Of a stretch of DNA of 64,000 nucleotides, positions 8,505 through 16,245 are shown in pieces (position 1 is the first letter of the stretch; each line of letters begins with the position of its first letter). A program made the position numbers and the translations under genes. This DNA is from Sphaerochaetaceae bacterium (GTDB taxonomy: Bacteria > Spirochaetota > Spirochaetia > Sphaerochaetales > Sphaerochaetaceae), in the NCBI GenBank assembly GCA_024405015.1, contig JAKSPE010000009.1, positions 1 through 64,000 on the forward strand, in the 5' to 3' direction. The notes beneath the pieces were generated by a model. The model was not told the origin of the DNA and did no database searches. It saw only the letters and a program-made list of their open reading frames with translations.

Positions 8505-9272
8505 ATGATTGATACAGTACTGTTTGACATAGGAGGAACTCTGCTTACTGCCAAAAACAGTCCGGAGAGAGCTGTCAAACATGCCCATTATCTGATTGAC
8601 CGCCTTGCTGAGCATGGAATCATCATTGACACCCCTGCCGAAAAGCTTGCCGTCGATCTTCATGAGAATTCAGAGGAATACAAGCACTGGGGAGAGCGCA
8701 ACAGACGGGAGCTTCCGAATGTGAAGATCTGGAATGAGTTCTATCTGAAGGAATACCATCTGGGAGAAGAGGTTCTCGCCCCTATCGCCGAAGAGCTTTC
8801 CTTCTGCCATGACTATGTTCGCATCAACAACCAGCAGAGACCAGGCCTCAAGCCGATGCTTCAGAGCCTGACTGATATGGGACTGAAGATCGGTGTCATC
8901 TCAAACATCATCTCCAGAACATTCGTCCCACATATTCTTCGCGAGTATGGAGTCGACCACTATTTCCAGGATATCGTCACATCCTGCGAAAGCGGAATCA
9001 GAAAACCGGATCCAGAGGTTTTCAACTACGCAATGAAGCGAATCGGCTCAACAAAGGAGACGACTTGCTATGTAGGCGACACAATCTCCCGAGACGTTCT
9101 TGGAGCAAGGAACGCAGAACTTGCCATGATCATCAAGATCAACAACCCATCCGTTGCCCATAGGGATGTGGCATTCCAGGGACCGGATGCACCAAAACCG
9201 GATTACACAATTGACAAACTAGAGGAGATCCCAGGTATTATCTCGGACTTCAACAAAAGGACAGGAAGGTAA
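8505..9272 (+). CDS. HAD-superfamily phosphatase, second of five
   Basis: A 255-residue HAD hydrolase with nucleophile Asp8 in FDIGGT (D+2 is Gly), motif II VISN, motif III Lys in IRKPDP and motif IV VGDTISRDV. A helical cap occupies roughly residues 17-95. It heads a five-gene rightward operon with spacings of 3, 10, 10 and -4 bases. Its start is fixed by a TTAGGAG ribosome site. The substrate is unknown. The family hydrolyses phosphate esters, and the operon context suggests phosphorylated carbon compounds. Confidence 0.9.
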   Translation: MIDTVLFDIGGTLLTAKNSPERAVKHAHYLIDRLAEHGIIIDTPAEKLAVDLHENSEEYKHWGERNRRELPNVKIWNEFYLKEYHLGEEVLAPIAEELSFCHDYVRINNQQRPGLKPMLQSLTDMGLKIGVISNIISRTFVPHILREYGVDHYFQDIVTSCESGIRKPDPEVFNYAMKRIGSTKETTCYVGDTISRDVLGARNAELAMIIKINNPSVAHRDVAFQGPDAPKPDYTIDKLEEIPGIISDFNKRTGR

Positions 9273-9275
9273 AAC

Positions 9276-9998
9276 ATGATTGACACCATTTTCTTTGACG
9301 TAGGAAACACACTTAGAATCGTTGTTCCTGATCAGGAATTCATCGACAAGGCCGAGAAGGAACTCATGGAGCTCGTCAAGACAACAGAGCCACATGACGT
9401 TTTCTTTGAGAAGCTCGAGGCCAACTGGAAGAAGTACAGAAAGATGGCAAAGACAACCCTCATCGATGCCGGTGAGATGGAGCTTTGGAGCCAGCACCTT
9501 CTTCCTGACTATGATCCGGAGCTCATCTGTGCAAATGCAGGCAGACTCACAAGACTTTGGAGAGACCACGACGGACGCCGTGTCCCAAGACCTGATGTGA
9601 AGTCAACCATCATCGAGCTTGACCGCAGAGGATACACAATGGGTATCATTGCAAACACAATCACAGAGACAGAGATTCCAGACTGGATGGTCGAGGATGG
9701 TGTCGCACACTACTTCAAGGCAGTGCTGCTCTCCTCCAAGGTCAGAATCCGAAAGCCGGATCCTGCCATCTATCACCTTGCATGCCGCTCCGTCAACAAG
9801 CAGCCTGAGAACTGTGCATACATCGGAGACAACCCAATCAGAGACGTCCAGGGCACACGCGACGCTGGCTGGGGCATGATGATCCGAATCGATGAGCCGG
9901 ATACCATCAAGAAGGAGCCACAGGAGATCATTCTCCATCCTGACTATACAATCAACAACATCTCAGATCTTCTTGAGATCTTCAAACCACTCAACTAA
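9276..9998 (+). CDS. HAD-superfamily protein, third of five, altered motif II
   Basis: A 240-residue HAD protein with nucleophile Asp8 in FDVGNT, motif III Lys in IRKPDP and motif IV IGDNPIRDV. Motif II reads IIANT, so the usual Ser/Thr that orients the phosphate is Ala unless the neighbouring Thr substitutes. The D+2 position is Gly. Activity may therefore be reduced or altered compared with its neighbours. The gene begins 3 bases after the previous stop and is translationally close-coupled. Confidence 0.88.
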   Translation: MIDTIFFDVGNTLRIVVPDQEFIDKAEKELMELVKTTEPHDVFFEKLEANWKKYRKMAKTTLIDAGEMELWSQHLLPDYDPELICANAGRLTRLWRDHDGRRVPRPDVKSTIIELDRRGYTMGIIANTITETEIPDWMVEDGVAHYFKAVLLSSKVRIRKPDPAIYHLACRSVNKQPENCAYIGDNPIRDVQGTRDAGWGMMIRIDEPDTIKKEPQEIILHPDYTINNISDLLEIFKPLN

Positions 9999-10008
9999 GG
10001 AATAAAAT

Positions 10009-10776
10009 ATGGAAAACAGAGAATTTGATGCTATATTCTATGATCTCGGCGGAACACTCCGTCTTGTCGAACGCGATGCCGAATTCGAGGCAGAAGCAAG
10101 AAGAAAGATCGCAGAGATGTGCGGTGAGACAACAATGACTCCAGATGAGTTCTGCGAGTTCCTTGATTACCGCTATGTCGGTTATCGCAAGTGGTGTTTC
10201 AAGACCATGAAGGAAGCTTCTGAAGAAGAGCTTTGGACAAAGTGGCTTGCACCGGAATATCCAAGAGACCTGATCCTCAAGAATGCCATTGAGCTGACCA
10301 TTGAGTACAGAAACAAGGATGGCCGCAGAGTCGTAGCCCCAAACGGCGCACAGTCTGTCAGAGACATGTACGAAAACGGCTACAAGCTCGGTATCATCAG
10401 CAACCTCGTAACATCCCAGGAGATTCCAAGATGGCTCAAGGAAGATGACCTTGAGAAGTACTTCGGTGCTGTTCTCCTTTCCTGTGTTGAGGGAATCAGA
10501 AAGCCAGATCCAAGAATCAGCGACAAGGCATGCAAGATGCTTGGAGTCAAGCCAGAGCGCTGCGTTTACATTGGCGACAACCTCAACAGAGATGTCGAGG
10601 GAACACGTGCAGCCGGTTATGGCATGTTCATCCTCTATACCACTCCAGAGAAGCTTGCTCAGGAGAAGATCACAGACGAGAATCGTCCAGATGCCATCAT
10701 CTTCGACTTTGCAGAGCTCAAGGAACTCTTCCCTAAGGCTCCAAACGTAGCATGGGACAAGATCAGAAAGGTCTGA
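10009..10776 (+). CDS. HAD-superfamily phosphatase, fourth of five
   Basis: A 255-residue HAD hydrolase. The nucleophile Asp12 is in YDLGGT (D+2 is Gly), motif II is IISN, motif III is the Lys in IRKPDP and motif IV is IGDNLNRDV. It shares a cap pattern with the third and fifth copies (a Tyr-Arg-Lys-Trp segment near residue 62), so these three form a closer subgroup. Ten bases separate it from the gene before. Substrate unknown. Confidence 0.9.
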   Translation: MENREFDAIFYDLGGTLRLVERDAEFEAEARRKIAEMCGETTMTPDEFCEFLDYRYVGYRKWCFKTMKEASEEELWTKWLAPEYPRDLILKNAIELTIEYRNKDGRRVVAPNGAQSVRDMYENGYKLGIISNLVTSQEIPRWLKEDDLEKYFGAVLLSCVEGIRKPDPRISDKACKMLGVKPERCVYIGDNLNRDVEGTRAAGYGMFILYTTPEKLAQEKITDENRPDAIIFDFAELKELFPKAPNVAWDKIRKV

Positions 10777-10786
10777 GGAGAATCAT

Positions 10787-11563
10787 ATGATGGATAATAT
10801 CAAAGCCCTATTCACTGACCTTGGTGGAACATTCAGAGAGGTCACAGAGAACAAGCCTTTCTCAGATGCCGCAAAGGCAAGAATTGCAGAGATCTGCAAG
10901 ACAGACATGGACATTGAGTCTTTCTACGCATTCCTTGAGGCAAGATATGACATCTACCGCAAGTGGGTTCTCAAGTACATGTGCGAACCACCAGAGAAGT
11001 ACCTTTGGTCCAGATGGATGTGTCCGGAACTGGATAAGGCATACATCGAGTCCTATGCCACTGAGCTCACCTACTGCTGGAGAAAGGCAAAGGGAGAAAG
11101 ACTCGTTGTTCCAAACGGAATCGAGACCGTCAAGGAACTGAGAAAGCGCGGCTACAAGGTCGGTATCATCAGTGACCTCGTAGGTACTGTTGAGATTGAT
11201 GAATGGTTGGACAAGGACGGCATCAGAGACCTGTTCTGCTCCGTCAAACAGTCTTCCATCACAATGCTCAGAAAGCCACATCCTGCCATCTATTATATGG
11301 CATTGGATGAAGCAGGCCTCAGACCAGAGGAATGCGTCTTTGTTGGAGACAACCTCAAGAGAGACATCATTGGAGCAAAGGAGACCGGTTTCGCAGGTAC
11401 AATCGCTGTCGAATATCCAGGAACCCCTGCTCTCAAGGTTGATAGAGAAAACGTACCAAACTGCATCATTGACAGTTTTGACAAGCTTCTGGACGTTCTT
11501 CCAGGCGACGGTAAGTTCTGCCCGGAGAATGCAGAGAACGCAGAAAGGAGAATCAAGGAATGA
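10787..11563 (+). CDS. HAD-superfamily phosphatase, fifth of five
   Basis: A 258-residue HAD hydrolase with nucleophile Asp11 in TDLGGT (D+2 is Gly), motif II IISD, motif III Lys in LRKPHP and motif IV VGDNLKRDI. The start at 10787 follows a GAGGAG ribosome site. Its stop overlaps the ATG of the permuted mutase gene by 4 bases (ATGA), so the two proteins are translationally coupled and may act in sequence. Confidence 0.9.
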   Translation: MMDNIKALFTDLGGTFREVTENKPFSDAAKARIAEICKTDMDIESFYAFLEARYDIYRKWVLKYMCEPPEKYLWSRWMCPELDKAYIESYATELTYCWRKAKGERLVVPNGIETVKELRKRGYKVGIISDLVGTVEIDEWLDKDGIRDLFCSVKQSSITMLRKPHPAIYYMALDEAGLRPEECVFVGDNLKRDIIGAKETGFAGTIAVEYPGTPALKVDRENVPNCIIDSFDKLLDVLPGDGKFCPENAENAERRIKE

Positions 11564-13125
11564 GCAACTACAAACTCGCTGGTGGAGACGCTCTCGCCAG
11601 AGCAGTCGAAATCGAATACACAAAGGGAAACCAGGATTACCATCTCAAGCCACTCAACCTCATGGATGCAGAGGGTAAGCCAGTCGGAACAGTCAAGGCA
11701 AACGATGGTGTCATCTTCTGCTGCAGACGTGGAGAAAGAGAGGTCGAGCTCACTGACGCATTCACAGATCCTAATTTCAAGGGTTTCGAGCGTGAGCAGA
11801 TCAGCCCACTGGATTTCGTGATTCTCACCATGTACAACGAGAAGTACACCTACCTTCCAATCGCATTCGCACCAGCAAAGGTCCAGAAGACTCTTGCTCA
11901 GGTCGTTTCTGAGGCAGGCAAGAAGCAGCTTCACCTTGCAGAAAGTGAGAAGTATGCACACGTCACATTCTTCTTCAACGGTGGAAACCAGACTCCATTC
12001 GCAGGTGAGGACGATGTCAGAATCCCTTCTCCAAAGGGAGTTCCATTTGATCAGATCCCAGAGCTCAGCCTTCCAAAGGTAGCTGACAGACTCTGCGAGG
12101 GCATCGATCAGGGCTATGACTTCATCGTCACCAACTTCGCCAACGGAGACGTCATTGGTCACACATCCAATGATGAGGCAAAGAAAAAGGCAACTGTTGC
12201 TGTTGACAAGTATGTCAAGCAGGCAATCGAGCATGCAACTGCAGCCGGTTACACAGTCCTTCTCACAGCTGACCACGGTAACATCGAGATTCTTCACAAG
12301 GAAGACGGCAGCGCACATGTGGCACACACCTGCAACCAGGTCGCATGTATCGGTATCGGAGAAGGCATGAAGCTCGTCAAGAAAGACGGTGCCCTCTGCG
12401 ATGTTGCTCCTACAGTCCTCAAGGCAATGGGTGTTGCTCAGCCTTCTGAGATGACAGGAACTCCTCTTTTCGAGTTCGAGAAGACCTCCAAGGTTCTTCT
12501 TCTCATCCTCGACGGCTGGGGACTTGGAGAGCACAACCAGAACAACCCAATCTACTCCGAGTGCACACCATACTGGGATTCCCTGCTTGCTACACGCGAG
12601 TATGCATGCCTTGAGGCATCCGGCCCATTCGTAGGCCTTGCACAGGGTAAGACAGGTAACTCAGAGGCAGGACACATCAACCTCGGTTCCGGTAGAGTCG
12701 TTCTCCAGGATGACGTCAGACTTGACAATGCCATGAAAGACGGAAGCTTCGAGAAGAACCCAGTCTTCATCGAGACCATCGAGGGTTGCAAGAAGCGTGG
12801 CACAACACTTCATCTGTTCGCACTTCTTACAAAGAAGTCCTCTCACGGTTCTGTCGACTACCCTCTTGCCCTTCTTGACATGGCACGAGAGCATGGACTC
12901 AACGATGTCATCGTACATATCATCTTCGATGGCCGCTCCACAGATCCAGGTTCAGCTCCAGCACTGCTCAGAGAGTTCGGTGCTCAGCTCGAGGAGAAGA
13001 AAGTCGGTCTTATCGTTTCCGGTGTCGGTAGAGGCGTTGCCCTTGACAGAGACCAGAACTGGGCAAAGGTCCAGAGCACATATGACTCACTGGTCTTCGG
13101 TAAGGGAATTGAATACAAGGAATGA
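11560..13125 (+). CDS. Circularly permuted cofactor-independent phosphoglycerate-mutase-like enzyme
   Basis: A 521-residue member of the alkaline-phosphatase/iPGM superfamily in permuted order. Residues 1-303 match the second part of standard iPGM: the rest of the transferase domain, then metal ligands Asp197, His201, Asp238, His239 and His253/His256. Residues 312-521 match the normal N-terminus: metal ligand Asp318 in LILDGWG, catalytic Ser368 in TGNSEAGH, then the first part of the transferase domain. A short Phe-Glu-Phe-Glu-Lys-Thr-Ser-Lys linker joins the native C- and N-termini, and the new ends fall in the transferase domain. Arg57, Arg60, Arg491 and Arg497, equivalent to substrate-binding arginines, are kept. 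The Asp after GR is Ser460 and the VHSH element reads SSHGS, so the substrate may not be 3-phosphoglycerate. The reading frame is continuous. Confidence 0.9.
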   Translation: MSNYKLAGGDALARAVEIEYTKGNQDYHLKPLNLMDAEGKPVGTVKANDGVIFCCRRGEREVELTDAFTDPNFKGFEREQISPLDFVILTMYNEKYTYLPIAFAPAKVQKTLAQVVSEAGKKQLHLAESEKYAHVTFFFNGGNQTPFAGEDDVRIPSPKGVPFDQIPELSLPKVADRLCEGIDQGYDFIVTNFANGDVIGHTSNDEAKKKATVAVDKYVKQAIEHATAAGYTVLLTADHGNIEILHKEDGSAHVAHTCNQVACIGIGEGMKLVKKDGALCDVAPTVLKAMGVAQPSEMTGTPLFEFEKTSKVLLLILDGWGLGEHNQNNPIYSECTPYWDSLLATREYACLEASGPFVGLAQGKTGNSEAGHINLGSGRVVLQDDVRLDNAMKDGSFEKNPVFIETIEGCKKRGTTLHLFALLTKKSSHGSVDYPLALLDMAREHGLNDVIVHIIFDGRSTDPGSAPALLREFGAQLEEKKVGLIVSGVGRGVALDRDQNWAKVQSTYDSLVFGKGIEYKE

Positions 13126-13152
13126 TTTTCCAAAAGGCAATTTGACATAGTT

Positions 13153-13186
13153 AGCTGCAGCCTTCGGGTTGCAGCTTCTTATTTTA
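13153..13186 (+). terminator. Terminator of the HAD-PGM operon
   Basis: Ten-base stem (13153-13162 with 13167-13176, one G-T pair) closed by a stable TTCG loop and followed by TCTTATTTTA. Confidence 0.85.
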
Positions 13187-13216
13187 TTGACCTATGCAAT
13201 GCTCTTATGTTATCTA
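13187..13216 (+). promoter_or_regulatory. Possible promoter of the CorC-like pair
   Basis: TTGACC (13187-13192), 18 bases, TATCTA (13211-13216), directly after the previous terminator. A palindrome AACCCAA-A-TTGGGTT (13229-13243) lies between this promoter and the ribosome site and could be an operator or leader hairpin. Confidence 0.45.
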
Positions 13217-13255
13217 TATATCTATTAAAACCCAAATTGGGTTATAAGGAGATAT

Positions 13256-14563
13256 TTGTCCATTATGGATGATGGTAGTAAGCCCCCTTTATTCTGGGTC
13301 ATTCTTCTGCTGCTAAGTGCAGCCTATTTTGCAATCACTGAGACTGCGCTCTCATCAGTTTCCAAGAACAAGATCAAAGTAGCTTCTGAGCATGGCAATG
13401 CCAATGCCAAGAAGGTCATGTCCATTTTGGACAAATTCGATCTTGCAATCACAACACTGCTTATCTGCACAAACATCGTGCATATCGCAACAGCATCCAT
13501 CGTGACCGTCTATGTCACAAGACGCTGGGGACTTTCAGCGGTAACCCTTTCCACAATCATAACCACAATCGTGGTTTTCTTTGTAGGCGAAATGCTTCCA
13601 AAGAGCATTGCAAAAAAGTATCCGGAAAAACTCATCCTCCGCTGTGCTCCACTGCTCTCAGTCTTCATGACCGTACTAGCCCCATTTGCAAAATTCCTGA
13701 CATGGATTGGACAAACGGCCTCAAAAATGCAGAAGACTGAAAATCAAGAGGTTTCCGTCACGGAAGACGAACTTCAGGACATTATCGAAGATATGGTAGA
13801 GGAAGGCACTCTTGACGAGAACCAGAGTGATCTGATCTCCTCTGCCCTTGAGTTCGGTGATGTCACCGTTGAAAGCATTCTTACCCCAAGAGTTGACGTT
13901 TCAGCCATCGATATCGATGATGATCCGGAAAAGATCCTTTCCCAGATTAGAAAGCAGACTCACAGCAGACTACCGATCTACGAAGGGTCTATCGACAACA
14001 TCATCGGCATGGTCCAGATCCGAAAGTACCTCAAGCTGTACCTGCAAAGCGGCACTACTCCGGATCTCAGGTCCATCATGGACAAGGTCTATTATGCCCA
14101 CCAGAGCACAGAGATCCATGAACTGCTCCCAGAGCTTTCAAAGCGCAAGCTGAACATGGCAGTCATTACTGACAGTTATGGTGGAACCCTGGGAATTGTT
14201 ACAGTTGAGGACATTTTGGAAGAGCTTGTCGGAGAGATCTGGGATGAAAGCGATATCGTCAAGGAGCCTATCACAAAGATCAGTGAAGACACCTACGTCT
14301 GCGAATCCGACCAGACACTCAGTGATGTCTTTGATTTCATCGACTTTGAAGATCCGGAGGACGAAGATAAGGACCTTGCCAACCTTCTCATCGGAGAATG
14401 GGTCTATGAGCAGTTCTCTGAGATTCCAAAGAATGGCGATGGTTTTGACTACTATAACCTCAAAGTCAGCGTTGATGACATCCAGCACAACAGAATCCTA
14501 AAGGTCAAGATCCAGGTACTTCCGGTGCCTGAAGACGAAAAGGATGAGGAGGTGACAGAATGA
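13256..14563 (+). CDS. CNNM/CorC-HlyC family membrane protein, first of tandem pair
   Basis: A 435-residue inner-membrane protein with an N-terminal DUF21/CNNM membrane domain (hydrophobic segments within residues 10-165), a CBS-domain pair (about 205-330, with EDILEELVGEIWDE at its end) and a C-terminal CorC/HlyC-like domain. The family takes part in Mg2+/Co2+ homeostasis or efflux. The start may be TTG at 13256, 4 bases after AAGGAG, or ATG at 13265, which is further from the ribosome site. Its stop overlaps the start of the second copy by 4 bases. Confidence 0.88.
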   Translation: MSIMDDGSKPPLFWVILLLLSAAYFAITETALSSVSKNKIKVASEHGNANAKKVMSILDKFDLAITTLLICTNIVHIATASIVTVYVTRRWGLSAVTLSTIITTIVVFFVGEMLPKSIAKKYPEKLILRCAPLLSVFMTVLAPFAKFLTWIGQTASKMQKTENQEVSVTEDELQDIIEDMVEEGTLDENQSDLISSALEFGDVTVESILTPRVDVSAIDIDDDPEKILSQIRKQTHSRLPIYEGSIDNIIGMVQIRKYLKLYLQSGTTPDLRSIMDKVYYAHQSTEIHELLPELSKRKLNMAVITDSYGGTLGIVTVEDILEELVGEIWDESDIVKEPITKISEDTYVCESDQTLSDVFDFIDFEDPEDEDKDLANLLIGEWVYEQFSEIPKNGDGFDYYNLKVSVDDIQHNRILKVKIQVLPVPEDEKDEEVTE

Positions 14564-15891
14564 ACATTCTTCTCATTTCCATTGCCGTCATAGTCTGTAT
14601 TGGCCTTTCCGCTTTCTTCTCCGCTTCCGAAATGGCATTCTCATCTTGCAATACCGTGAGACTTGAAAACATCAGCGAAGAGAAATCAAAGGGTTGGAAG
14701 AAGGCAAGAAAAGCCCTTCACATCACAGAGCATTTTGATAATGCACTAAGCGCAATCCTCATCGGAAACAACCTGGTAAACATCGCAGCATCTTCACTCA
14801 GTTCCGTTCTCCTGATTCTGGTCATGGGCTCGGATAGTTACACCTGGCTTTCCACCGTGATTCTCACAGTTCTCGTCATTATCTTCGGCGAAACCATTCC
14901 GAAAATCACAGCAAAGAAGAATGCAACAGGATTTTCCATGAAGGCAGCATCCTTCATCAGCATCCTCACCGTTGTGTTCCGCCCAGTCATTTGGGTTGTT
15001 GTAGGCCTTGTGAACCTCATTTCAAAACTTCTCAAGGGAGATTCCTCCAATGAAGAGGAAGCCGAGGAGTCCGTTGAGGAACTGCAGTCCATCATTGAAA
15101 CCGCAGAAGAGGAAGGCATCATTGATGAGGATGATTCCAACATCATGCAGGCTGCCATCGATTTCTCCGAGATTTCAGCATCTGAAGTCATGACTGCCAG
15201 AATTGATGTTCTTGCCATTGATATTGAGGATACCTGGCAGGAGATCCGTTCTGTTATCGACAACTCCCCGTTCTCCAGAATCCCTGTTTTCCAGGATAGC
15301 GTGGACAACATCATTGGAATCCTCCACCTGAACAAGTTCTATAAGGTTCTTGCTGAGCATGAGGAAAACGCCCTGTTCAGCGCAGAGGCAACCGAAGGTG
15401 AAGAGAGCTGTCCATTCGACCTCAAATCCATTCTGATGCCACCGTGCTATGTGTATAAGACCATGAAACTTCCAAAGGTCCTGAACACACTCAAAGCCGC
15501 AAAACAGCACCTTGCTATTGTGACCGATGAATACAGCGGAACACTTGGAGTCATCTCCATGGAAGACGTTCTGGAGCAGCTTGTCGGTGAAATCTATGAT
15601 GAGACTGATATCATTGAACCAGATGTTGTAAAGCACAACGATACCGAATTCGAAGTGGATGGAGACCTTTCCATTGGTGAATTCCTGGAGCTTGTCAATT
15701 TTGATGAGGACAGTTTCGAGGCTGAAAGCGAAACAGCAGGAGGTTGGACCGTTGAGATGCTTGGACACTTCCCTACTGCAGGTGAAAGCTTTGAGTTCAG
15801 AAACATTGCCGTCAGCGTACTGGAGATGGATGGACGCAGAGTTGAGAAGATTCTTGTGAAGATCAATTCAGTTGATGACCAAGAGGACTGA
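14560..15891 (+). CDS. CNNM/CorC-HlyC family membrane protein, second of tandem pair
   Basis: A 443-residue paralogue of the preceding gene with the same order: DUF21/CNNM membrane domain, acidic linker (Glu-rich near residues 165-180), CBS pair ending in EDVLEQLVGEIYDE, and the CorC/HlyC domain. Coupled by an ATGA overlap, the two products probably form a heteromer, since CNNM proteins dimerise through CBS and membrane domains. Metal efflux or homeostasis is the expected role. Confidence 0.88.
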   Translation: MNILLISIAVIVCIGLSAFFSASEMAFSSCNTVRLENISEEKSKGWKKARKALHITEHFDNALSAILIGNNLVNIAASSLSSVLLILVMGSDSYTWLSTVILTVLVIIFGETIPKITAKKNATGFSMKAASFISILTVVFRPVIWVVVGLVNLISKLLKGDSSNEEEAEESVEELQSIIETAEEEGIIDEDDSNIMQAAIDFSEISASEVMTARIDVLAIDIEDTWQEIRSVIDNSPFSRIPVFQDSVDNIIGILHLNKFYKVLAEHEENALFSAEATEGEESCPFDLKSILMPPCYVYKTMKLPKVLNTLKAAKQHLAIVTDEYSGTLGVISMEDVLEQLVGEIYDETDIIEPDVVKHNDTEFEVDGDLSIGEFLELVNFDEDSFEAESETAGGWTVEMLGHFPTAGESFEFRNIAVSVLEMDGRRVEKILVKINSVDDQED

Positions 15892-15931
15892 AGCAAATAA
15901 CGCGAAAAGTCAACACTACCATCAAACTGCT

Positions 15932-15978
15932 AGAGGCTGCTACAAAGTCATACGACTTTTGAGGCAGCCTCTCATTTT
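15932..15978 (+). terminator. Terminator after the CorC-like pair
   Basis: Outer stem AGAGGCTGC (15932-15940) with GCAGCCTCT (15964-15972), an inner stem AAAGTC/GACTTT, and a following CATTTTT. Confidence 0.85.
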
Positions 15979-15999
15979 TCAAAACAAAATCGATTTCAG

Positions 16000-16242
16000 T
16001 TATGAACGATTCAATGTGACAATTGCAGGAAAAAGGCCTGTCGCCTGATGGGCTCTGATCTCAACAGATGCGGCATTACACACGCTTTTTGAGACAAGAA
16101 GTGTTCCAATATCATTACGCAGAAGGGCCTGCTTCACAGCCGTTTTCGCATCTGCTTCACAGCTGGAGACAAGCCCCTCTACTCCAATTGCCCTGAATAG
16201 CTCAACACAATGGATATCAGCAATCACAAAGTACGTCATCAA
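16000..16242 (-). CDS. Small protein resembling V-type ATP synthase subunit F
   Basis: An 80-residue open frame whose sequence (YFVIADIHCVELFRAIGVEG, then a central ALLRNDIGTLLVS and a C-terminal LFPAIVTL) resembles the single-domain F subunit (NtpF/G type) of V/A-type ATPases. That subunit is a central-stalk component of about 100 residues. Here no other ATPase gene is nearby. The frame begins at TTG 16242 or ATG 16239, overlapping or touching the stop of the usher gene, without a clear ribosome site, so it would depend on translational coupling. It could be a domain recruited for another purpose, or a chance open frame. Confidence 0.5.
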   Translation of the reverse strand: MMTYFVIADIHCVELFRAIGVEGLVSSCEADAKTAVKQALLRNDIGTLLVSKSVCNAASVEIRAHQATGLFPAIVTLNRS

Positions 16243-16245
16243 GCA

